A stretch of DNA of 8,559 nt from Bryobacterales bacterium (GTDB lineage: Bacteria; Acidobacteriota; Terriglobia; Bryobacterales; Bryobacteraceae). The stretch lies in NCBI GenBank assembly GCA_030838885.1, contig JAUZEU010000564.1, forward strand, positions 1 through 8,559. The letters are read 5' to 3'. The notes beneath the pieces were generated by a model, which was not told the DNA's origin, searched no databases, and saw nothing but the letters and a program-made list of their open reading frames with translations. The translations under genes and the position numbers were made by a program. Below are positions 1 through 6,040 of the stretch, in pieces; position 1 is the stretch's first letter, and the number at the start of each line of letters is the position of its first letter.

Positions 1-1022
1 AAGCCCTCGATCATCCACATTCGGCTTTCCGCGGCTGGTTTGCTCGCAAGCCGGAAGGAGTTCGCCGCTGACTGGTACATCGCCATGCTCTCCGGTGCCA
101 GCTTGTCCCAGCCGAGCACCCCATGAACCAGCTTCCCTGTGTCGGCGTTCTCCTCGAAACCCGCCGGACCCCGTGACTGGTGGTCCAGAAAAACCATTTC
201 GGCGCGTCCGAAAATCGCTTTGCAGTCCCGGAATGACCGGCTCTGTGACGTTACGGACCCGCTGTTCATACCGAACCAAAGGCAGTCAGGTCCCCCGGCG
301 GCCTTTGTTACGCGGTTATTCAGGTCCCAGACTTCGATGCGGCGTGCGTAATTCCATTCAATCCACTGCCGGTACACGGCATTTTCCCAATCGTGCTTCG
401 GGGGCAGCGCAGCACCGGTCTTGTCCTTAAACTTGCGCGCGCAGTTCGCGCAGTAGCAGATGCTGTCGCGGTTGAGCCCGCTCCAGCTATTGTCGGCAAA
501 TCCCTCGGGGTGGCTGCGTTCGATAATCTCGGTCAGTACGGCGGGCAGGTATTCGTCATAGTACGGGCTGTTGATACAGGTGACATACTTATCCTCCGCG
601 CGATAAGGATTACCCGCCGCGTCGCGCGTAAACCAGTCGGCATGCGCCTTGAAGAAATCCTCCGAAGTTCGGTTGGAATCCATCCTGGCAATCACCACAA
701 TGCCATCATCATGGGCAGCCTTGGCGAGATCGCCGTAAAGGTCCCGGTTCCCCAGAAACTCCGCCCGGTGTTGCAGCGGATACTTACTCGGATAATAAGC
801 GACAATGCCCCCGGCGTTCAGAATCACGCCCTGAACGCGCGTACGCTTCCAGAACTCGCGCCACCAGGGGATGTCGTAACGCTCGGGGTCTTTCTCTGTG
901 ATATTGGTCTGACCCCAGCGGACAGTCCGCTTGTACCAGGGCAGCGCCGGAGCCGCCTCAGCAGTGACGGCCGAACTGAGCACCGCCGCAGTTGTCGCAA
1001 TAAATTCACGTCTGTTGGTCAT
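1..1022 (-). CDS. Tat-exported GH42-like TIM-barrel glycosidase candidate (C-terminus beyond left edge)
   Basis: The frame is open from an ATG at 1022 to the left edge, giving 340 visible residues. I translated it by hand. The N-terminus MTNRREFIATTAAVLSSAVTAEA is a twin-arginine signal (R4, R5) with a short hydrophobic stretch and likely cleavage after AEA, so a folded periplasmic enzyme is expected. Residues about 30-260 look like the first half of a (beta/alpha)8 barrel related to GH42 and to the hypothetical glycosidase family GHL6. CINSPYYDEY (149-158) resembles the GH42 'CPNSP.YRE' segment. HPEGFADNSW (171-180) resembles the strand carrying GH42 'DNE'. CYCANCARKF (189-198) is a CxCxxC cluster. 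C149, C189, C191 and C194 have the 40/2/3 spacing that I recall for the GH42 zinc site. Ser179 occupies the expected acid/base Glu position. The start overlaps the receptor stop (TGATG) and has no clear Shine-Dalgarno of its own, which suggests translational coupling. The substrate is unknown; hydrolase activity is inferred. Confidence 0.8.
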   Translation of the reverse strand, partial: MTNRREFIATTAAVLSSAVTAEAAPALPWYKRTVRWGQTNITEKDPERYDIPWWREFWKRTRVQGVILNAGGIVAYYPSKYPLQHRAEFLGNRDLYGDLAKAAHDDGIVVIARMDSNRTSEDFFKAHADWFTRDAAGNPYRAEDKYVTCINSPYYDEYLPAVLTEIIERSHPEGFADNSWSGLNRDSICYCANCARKFKDKTGAALPPKHDWENAVYRQWIEWNYARRIEVWDLNNRVTKAAGGPDCLWFGMNSGSVTSQSRSFRDCKAIFGRAEMVFLDHQSRGPAGFEENADTGKLVHGVLGWDKLAPESMAMYQSAANSFRLASKPAAESRMWMIEG

Positions 1023-4000
1023 CAGAAGATATATTTCAGCGCGAGTTGGATCACGCGATTTCCGTTCTTTCCGGTCACCAGACCGAATGAGCCGCTGGTC
1101 GGGTTCGAGTTGGCTCCACCCCAGTTCGGATGGTTCAGCACGTTGAAGACCTCGAATCGAAGTTGCAGCAGCTGCTTCTCCAAAGTCGGGAAGTTCTTGC
1201 GCAGGGCACCGTCCACATTGTAGAAGCCCGGGTTATAGAGATTGTTGCGCTGTTGGACGCCGAAGGTCCCGTTTGCCGGAACCGAGAAAGCGGCCTTGTT
1301 GAACCAGACCGCCGAATCCGTGAACCCTGTCGTTGCGGTGTTCGGATCACCCGTTACATTCCAGAATTGGTTGCCGCTTCCGGCTCCCACTCCCGCGTAA
1401 TCCACATTGTTCCGGACGGAAAACGGCGTCCCTGACTGCGCCTGGAAGATGCCTGAGAACTGCCAGTTCCCGAGTAACCGGCGCGTCCAGCTGGACGATC
1501 CCTTCAGAAACGGAACGTCATAGATCGAGTTCAGGATGAATACCTGCCGGCGGTCAAAATCCGAATGTCCCCAATAGTTCTTGTCGTTGTAGGAATTCGG
1601 TAAAACATCAGTGAGCGAAGATCCGTTGTCGGATGAAGACGAGTAGGTATAGGCGACGCCGAAGTGCAGGTCGGTCGCAACACGCCGCTCGATGCTGATC
1701 TGCAGGCCGTTGTATTGGGACAGGCCGGAGTTCTCCGCAAGGCCCAGGATACCGAGGCCAACGAATGGCCTGAGCGCGTTGACGTTGATTCCCGGGTTGG
1801 CCTGCACGGTGCCAGGCTGGAGCTGGTTGATGTTGCGCTTGCGCTGGTTGTGAATGCCGCGCCGGCCGACGTAGCCAATCTCGACGGTGGTGCCCCAACC
1901 GATCTCGCGCTGGAAGGTCGCATTCCAGTTCCATGCAACCGGGATCTTGAAAACCGGGTCCTGGCTGGTGAGGGTGAACGGGAAGAGGCGCGGCGTTGCG
2001 CCGCCCGGAGCGTCCGCGCTGCCGTTGATAACCGTGGTTTGCGGCTGGAACGGCGCGTTTCCGCCGAGGGCGGTGTCGCGATTGATCGCGGTGCGGTTGG
2101 CGAATGCTCCGATGCCCGCACGCAGCGCGGTCCTGGGCGTCAGCGCGTAGGCCACGCCCAGCCGCGGCTGGAAGACCGTATAGTGAGTCTCGGCGAGCCC
2201 GTCCGGCAGGCAGTGATACAGGCGGTCGAACTGGCCCGTGTGCAGCACCGGGAACCGGTTACCCTCCGCGGCCGGAACCTTGCAGCCGGGCAACACGATG
2301 CCGTCATAGGGGTCGCCGCTGGCGATGAAGCCCTGCTTCGGATCCACAACCGGGGCCTTCGAGGGATCGTAGAACGCTGGCAGGAATTCCGCAAGGCTGC
2401 CCCAGGCGCTGTGCCACGGAGGCCAGATCGAATGCCGGATGCCGTACTCGATTGTCAGCTTGCGCGCGGCCTTCCAGCTGTCCTGCACGAACCAGTCGAA
2501 ACCGGTCCCCACCCACGGCGTGCTCGGCTTGCCGCCCAGTTCGGAATAATCAGAGAACAACCCGAGCGCCGCGTTGCCGATGCCGAAACCCGAGAAGCTG
2601 CCGTCCAGGAAGCGGAAGGAGCCGTTCTCATTGATGGTCGCGGGCGCGGAGGCCGTTGTGAACTGAATGTGATCGTTCTGCCCGGAGCGCTCGATCGAAA
2701 CACCGAACTTAAAAGTGTGGTTGTTCCAGATTTTAGTCGTGTTGTTCGCGAACGTGTAGGCGTATCCGGACCAGGAGCCGGGGTATGGGCCATTGTCGAT
2801 GGTCGTCAGGCCCGTGATGGTCATGGATGGGATTTTGCCGGGAAAGATCTTCGTTCCGGGATAAATAAACGGATAGTTGATTCCATAGGTGCTACGGTCA
2901 CATCGCGGGCCGCAGGCCGGGTTGGCATCGATCGAGCCCACACCGTCCGAGTTGGCTGAGACGGTGAACTCATTGATGAAGGTCGGCGAGAATGTGCTGA
3001 TCAGGCTGGCGGCAGCCGTGCGGTTCGGGCGCGACCAGGACGTTTGGAACAGGCCGAGCGTTCCTTCGTACGGGTTGTCGTATACCCACGGGATATGCGT
3101 TCCGCGAAAGCTGATGTGGTGGTTGTCGTTGAGCGCGTAGTCCACCTTGAATGTGTCCTTGCGCGTATCCGAGAAGTGGGGATAGGTGACGATGTAATTC
3201 GATGTCCCCTGGAGGAATCCGGGGGTCGGAAGAGGGTAAGCGCTCAGCAACGCCCGGCCGTTGGGGCTCACCTGGCTCGGTGGAATAATGTTGCCGGGAA
3301 AGGCCTTGCCCGTCGTTGGATCATTCAGCGTAATCGCCTTCCTGAAGAAGACGTTCGCGGGATTCAGGAGTTCGCTGAAATCTCCGTTGCGCATTGCCAG
3401 ACTCGGCACGGTGCCGGTCTGGGTTTGGCCCTCACGACGCTTGATCCATTCTTCGGCCCACATGAAAAACAGCCCGGTCTTTTCGCGGTGCGTTACGCCG
3501 GGGATAAATACCGGTCCGCCGATGTCCCATCCGTACTGGTTGAAGCGGAAGGGCGCGGCGCCGCTGGATTGCGACGCCAGTGGGCTGTGATTCCGGGTCC
3601 AGTCATTGGCGTCCATCGCGGAGTTGCGAAAGTTCTCCACCAGGTCCCCGTGAAAATTCAGGGTGCCGCTCTTGGTGACAAAACGAATTTGCCCGCCTGA
3701 GGAGCGCCCGTACTCGGCATTGTAGGTCGCGGTAAGAATTTGCACCTCCTGTATGGTGTCTACGTCTTGTGCGCCCAGCATAGAGCCCGAGGAGCGGGTC
3801 CGCGTGGCAAGGGCGCCGTCAACCGTCACCACGTACTCGTCCGCGCGGCCGCCGTTAATGCTGAAGCCCCCGTTCGAAACGCTGTCAGGGTCAAATGTGC
3901 CGATCGAGCCGCCAGTCACGCCAGGCTTCAAAAGCGCGAGGTAGATGGGATTGCGACCGTTCAGTGTGAGGTCCTGAATCTGCTTCAAATCGACCACTCG

Positions 4001-4396
4001 CCCGACTTGCGCCGATTCCGTCTGCACCTGGGCCGCCGACGAGTTCACTTCTACCGATTCGCTGACCGCGCCTACCGTCAGCGCGAAGTCGACGCCTACC
4101 CGCGCGGCCGAATCGAGCACAACGCCCGCCCGGATAGTCCGTTTAAAGCCGGGGTGCTCAGCGGCCACGGTGTAAGTGCCTACCGGCACATTCGCGACCA
4201 CGTAATAGCCACTGCCGTTCGTGATGGCTGTGCGGGTATCGTTTGTTCCGGCGTTGGTGACGGTTACCGACGCACCAGCGATGACGGATTCGCTGGAATC
4301 GCGGACGTAACCTGCGATTTGTCCTGTATCAATCTGCGCGCAGAGACCAACACAGAATGCGAATGCCGTAAATATTCGAAGTGCCCGATGAATCAC
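1022..4396 (-). CDS. TonB-dependent outer-membrane receptor with N-terminal carboxypeptidase-regulatory-like domain (Oar/SusC-like)
   Basis: This predicts an outer-membrane beta-barrel that imports large ligands using TonB energy. The chosen start is GTG at 4396 (1124 residues): it sits just after AGGGGGGA and gives a clean signal peptide (positively charged start, then LRIFTAFAFCVGLCA, cleavage near residue 20). The frame extends upstream to a TTG at 4456, but that has no ribosome site. Residues about 24-107 form a carboxypeptidase-regulatory-like beta-sandwich (GQIAGYVRD..., GYYVVANVPVGTYTV). SESVEV (112-117) is a possible TonB-box-like stretch. Residues about 120-245 are the plug, including LNGRNP, FSINGGRADEYVVTVDG and NAEYGRSSGGQI. 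The rest is barrel, rich in aromatic residues and ending in KYIF with a terminal Phe, as is usual for outer-membrane proteins. C495 and C499 could form a loop disulfide. Length fits the roughly 1100-residue acidobacterial receptors. The ligand is probably a glycan or oligosaccharide, inferred only from the coupled glycosidase-like gene. No SusD gene is adjacent. Confidence 0.93.
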   Translation of the reverse strand: MIHRALRIFTAFAFCVGLCAQIDTGQIAGYVRDSSESVIAGASVTVTNAGTNDTRTAITNGSGYYVVANVPVGTYTVAAEHPGFKRTIRAGVVLDSAARVGVDFALTVGAVSESVEVNSSAAQVQTESAQVGRVVDLKQIQDLTLNGRNPIYLALLKPGVTGGSIGTFDPDSVSNGGFSINGGRADEYVVTVDGALATRTRSSGSMLGAQDVDTIQEVQILTATYNAEYGRSSGGQIRFVTKSGTLNFHGDLVENFRNSAMDANDWTRNHSPLASQSSGAAPFRFNQYGWDIGGPVFIPGVTHREKTGLFFMWAEEWIKRREGQTQTGTVPSLAMRNGDFSELLNPANVFFRKAITLNDPTTGKAFPGNIIPPSQVSPNGRALLSAYPLPTPGFLQGTSNYIVTYPHFSDTRKDTFKVDYALNDNHHISFRGTHIPWVYDNPYEGTLGLFQTSWSRPNRTAAASLISTFSPTFINEFTVSANSDGVGSIDANPACGPRCDRSTYGINYPFIYPGTKIFPGKIPSMTITGLTTIDNGPYPGSWSGYAYTFANNTTKIWNNHTFKFGVSIERSGQNDHIQFTTASAPATINENGSFRFLDGSFSGFGIGNAALGLFSDYSELGGKPSTPWVGTGFDWFVQDSWKAARKLTIEYGIRHSIWPPWHSAWGSLAEFLPAFYDPSKAPVVDPKQGFIASGDPYDGIVLPGCKVPAAEGNRFPVLHTGQFDRLYHCLPDGLAETHYTVFQPRLGVAYALTPRTALRAGIGAFANRTAINRDTALGGNAPFQPQTTVINGSADAPGGATPRLFPFTLTSQDPVFKIPVAWNWNATFQREIGWGTTVEIGYVGRRGIHNQRKRNINQLQPGTVQANPGINVNALRPFVGLGILGLAENSGLSQYNGLQISIERRVATDLHFGVAYTYSSSSDNGSSLTDVLPNSYNDKNYWGHSDFDRRQVFILNSIYDVPFLKGSSSWTRRLLGNWQFSGIFQAQSGTPFSVRNNVDYAGVGAGSGNQFWNVTGDPNTATTGFTDSAVWFNKAAFSVPANGTFGVQQRNNLYNPGFYNVDGALRKNFPTLEKQLLQLRFEVFNVLNHPNWGGANSNPTSGSFGLVTGKNGNRVIQLALKYIF

Positions 4397-4400
4397 AAGT

Positions 4401-4408
4401 TCCCCCCT
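4401..4408 (-). promoter_or_regulatory. Ribosome binding site fixing the GTG start of the TonB-dependent receptor
   Basis: On the minus strand AGGGGGGA is followed by ACTT and then GTG at 4396. The purine tract is about 5 nt from the start codon. It supports GTG over the upstream in-frame TTG at 4456, which has no such tract. The tract overlaps a CCAGG pentamer (4406-4410) that is complementary to CCTGG copies further upstream. Confidence 0.7.
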
Positions 4409-4431
4409 GGTATTTGGTACGACGCGCGCTG

Positions 4432-4440
4432 ATAATATCA
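4432..4440 (-). promoter_or_regulatory. Candidate extended -10 promoter element for the receptor gene
   Basis: The minus strand reads TGATATTAT, matching the extended -10 pattern TGnTATAAT with one mismatch. A start of transcription about 7 nt downstream would give a leader of about 30 nt before the GTG at 4396. A TTGTCA (minus strand, 4456-4451) resembles a -35 box, but the spacer is only 13 nt, so it probably does not pair with this -10. Promoter consensus in this phylum is poorly known to me. This is a plausible site only. Confidence 0.35.
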
Positions 4441-4482
4441 CCAAATTGCATGACAATGTTTAGCGGGAGTTCCTGGAGAATG

Positions 4483-4513
4483 CAACCTGGATTTCACCCG
4501 AGCGACCAGGTTG
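4483..4513. repeat. 8-bp perfect inverted repeat (CAACCTGG / CCAGGTTG) upstream of the receptor
   Basis: CAACCTGG at 4483-4490 and CCAGGTTG at 4506-4513 are perfect inverted copies separated by 15 nt. They lie about 90-115 nt before the receptor start and upstream of the candidate -10. It could be an operator for a dimeric regulator, or a stem-loop in a transcript reading through from the DUF1552 gene. No T-run follows it on the minus strand, so it is not an intrinsic terminator. Confidence 0.5.
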
Positions 4514-4569
4514 TGCTTTGGAACAATGCGCGCTGCTCGCTCACGGATCTGGCGGATCGGTACACAGAG

Positions 4570-4630
4570 GCGCCTGGAGGGCTTCGATACGTCAATGCCG
4601 CTTTGGCTGGCCACGGCAACATCCAGGCGC
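4570..4630 (-). other. Nested stem-loop in the DUF1552-receptor intergenic region
   Basis: The outer arms GCGCCTGGA (4570-4578) and TCCAGGCGC (4622-4630) are a perfect 9-bp inverted repeat. Inside lies a second stem: TGCCG (4596-4600) plus TGG (4604-4606) pair with CCA plus CGGCA (4611-4618), leaving a CTT bulge and a 4-nt loop. In a minus-strand transcript this would be a compact two-level hairpin 35-95 nt after the DUF1552 stop. It might protect the 3' end of the upstream mRNA, separate expression of the two gene pairs, or bind a regulator. No poly-U tail follows, so intrinsic termination is unlikely. Function is not established. Confidence 0.45.
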
Positions 4631-4670
4631 GGCTAAGCCATACCGTCCAGGGCTAGGCCGGGGCTAGGCC
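4631..4670. repeat. Three copies of the near-palindrome GGCTARGCC
   Basis: The copies are GGCTAAGCC (4631-4639), GGCTAGGCC (4651-4659) and GGCTAGGCC (4662-4670). The last two belong to an 11-bp tandem duplication (4650-4660 and 4661-4671, last base different). Start-to-start spacings are 20 and 11 bp, close to two and one helical turns. The third copy contains the TAG stop of the DUF1552 gene. It may be an operator array or simple slippage duplication. Confidence 0.5.
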
Positions 4671-6010
4671 CGACTAAAAATCGGAGCGTTCAGCGTTCCC
4701 GTGCTGTCTGCAAACGATTCCTGCTCGATGCACAGTGACCGCAGAATACTGAGATAGGCATTCGACATCCGAGTCTCGCCCGAACCCTTCCAGTACGTCC
4801 CGTGCTTCAGGCCCATGTTCGTTCCACCCGCAATCAGAGTCGGCAGGTTGTGCGAGTTATGAGTTGTACTGGCCCCGCTGCCAAACAACACGATCGTGTT
4901 GTCGAGGACGCTCCCGCTGCGGTCCTGATAACCGTTCATTCGCTCCAGAAAGTGCGCGATCTGCCGGCTCAGGAACAGGTCGTACCTGGCAAACTGCAGC
5001 TGCCCTTCCTTGTCGGTCGCATGCGAGAGATTGTGGTGTGTTTTCGAAAGTCCCAGCTTGAGCGGGAACGTGTCACTGATCCCCATGCCGTCCTCGCGGT
5101 TCAGCATGAACGTGATTGTGCGCGTGATGTCCGCGTCGAACGCCAGCGCGATCAGATCGAACATGTTGCGGTAGTACTCAGCAGGCTCTCCCTCCGATGT
5201 CGCGTCCAGGTTCAAATGCGAATAATCCTGTTTCTTAAGCGGGATATCGATCCACCGCTCGGATGCAATTAACCGCGACTCCACTTCGTTCAGCGAAGTC
5301 ATATATTGGTCCATGCGCTCCCGGTCGGTATGACCGAGCTTCTGATCGAGCGCACGCGCACTCCCGGCCACGGCATCCACCAGCTTGACGCGCTTTTGCA
5401 GTTTCTCGTGTTCAGCTTTCAGGGATGAGCGGTCCGCACGAAACAGCCGGTCGAACACCCGGCGCGGGCTGTTTTCGGCAGGAATCGGCCGTCCGTCCAG
5501 GTTGTAGGAGATTGTGCCCGTCCGGGAGAGATATCCCGTCCCGGCATCGATCGACAGCACCACGGAAGATTGTCTGCAAAACTGCTTGGTCTGCGACGCC
5601 ACTACCTGATCGAGCCCGACGGAGTTGAAAGTGCCTGGCTTTGGATTTTGCAGCGGCGCGCCAGTGAGCCACATGTCGGAGCAGATATGCGGGTCAGCTT
5701 TTATACCGTTTGGGTGGTAGAGCCCACCCAGGAAGCTGAGCTTCTTTCGGAACGGGCTGAGCGGCTCTGTCGAAACGCCGAATGCGAAGTCTCCGTTGCT
5801 TTCGGTAGCGGTGGGGAACCAACTCCAATCGTTCAGGGCGTGCTCGGCTTTCGGGAGCGACATGCCATTGGCTGTGTAAAGTGCGCAAAAACGACGCGGG
5901 ATCTGGTCCGTCACTTCGGCGCCCATGGCGTCCAGTACGGGCAACGCCAGCGTAGCCCCTCCTATCCCTTTAAGAAAAGCCCGGCGATCTATGTGAAGCG
6001 AGCGGCTCAT
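4664..6010 (-). CDS. DUF1552 family protein with twin-arginine signal
   Basis: This is a complete 448-residue exported protein of the DUF1552 family (PF07586), whose biochemical role is unknown. It often sits beside DUF1592-type genes in Planctomycetota and Acidobacteriota, as here. The ATG at 6010 is preferred because GGAG lies 6 nt before it. An in-frame GTG at 6025 would add only five residues. The N-terminus has a Tat motif, DRRAFLKG (R9, R10), then the hydrophobic GGATLALPVLDAMGA. Family-like segments include FCALYTANGMSLP (41-53), DPHICSDMWLTGA (106-118), the His-rich KTHHNLSHATD (323-333) and LFGSGASTTHNSHNLPTLIAGG (375-396). The clustered His, Asp and Ser could form a metal or catalytic site, but this is inference. 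It lies 30 nt downstream of the DUF1592-family gene and is very probably co-transcribed with it. Length is normal for the family and no damage is visible. Confidence 0.93.
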   Translation of the reverse strand: MSRSLHIDRRAFLKGIGGATLALPVLDAMGAEVTDQIPRRFCALYTANGMSLPKAEHALNDWSWFPTATESNGDFAFGVSTEPLSPFRKKLSFLGGLYHPNGIKADPHICSDMWLTGAPLQNPKPGTFNSVGLDQVVASQTKQFCRQSSVVLSIDAGTGYLSRTGTISYNLDGRPIPAENSPRRVFDRLFRADRSSLKAEHEKLQKRVKLVDAVAGSARALDQKLGHTDRERMDQYMTSLNEVESRLIASERWIDIPLKKQDYSHLNLDATSEGEPAEYYRNMFDLIALAFDADITRTITFMLNREDGMGISDTFPLKLGLSKTHHNLSHATDKEGQLQFARYDLFLSRQIAHFLERMNGYQDRSGSVLDNTIVLFGSGASTTHNSHNLPTLIAGGTNMGLKHGTYWKGSGETRMSNAYLSILRSLCIEQESFADSTGTLNAPIFSRA

Positions 6011-6016
6011 TTGATT

Positions 6017-6020
6017 CTCC
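6017..6020 (-). promoter_or_regulatory. Ribosome binding site deciding the DUF1552 start
   Basis: The minus strand reads GGAG, then AATCAA, then ATG at 6010. This 6-nt spacing favours the ATG over the GTG at 6025, which would place the Shine-Dalgarno inside the coding region. Confidence 0.65.
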
Positions 6021-6040
6021 GGCACTGCATCTGAATTCTA

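Noticed and set aside
1664..2959. Long plus-strand open frame (431 codons) opposite the receptor gene
   Set aside because: It is antisense to a strongly supported TonB-dependent receptor, is rich in Arg/Ala/Gly/Val as expected for GC-rich shadows, and shows no recognisable domain. The plus-strand frames at 393-1223, 3044-3700 and 3740-4432 are rejected for the same reason.
4397..4456. Upstream TTG start for the receptor, adding 20 residues
   Set aside because: There is no Shine-Dalgarno before it, it overlaps the promoter-like elements, and the extra residues would push the signal peptide away from the N-terminus. The GTG at 4396 has a strong purine tract.
4381..4656. Plus-strand 91-codon frame across the intergenic region
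   Set aside because: It begins inside the receptor coding region on the opposite strand, lacks a convincing ribosome site, and its composition follows the inverted repeats. No known motif is visible.
4650..4684. Possible intrinsic terminator after the DUF1552 gene (GC-rich repeats plus a run of A's on the plus strand)
   Set aside because: On the minus strand the T-run (4675-4679) lies before the GC-rich repeat and within the coding region. The repeat itself folds poorly and no T-run follows it.
6007..6030. Seven-codon frame ATG...TGA ending in an ATGA overlap with the DUF1552 start
   Set aside because: It has no ribosome site of its own, and such a short frame is expected by chance. The GGAG inside it serves the DUF1552 ATG.
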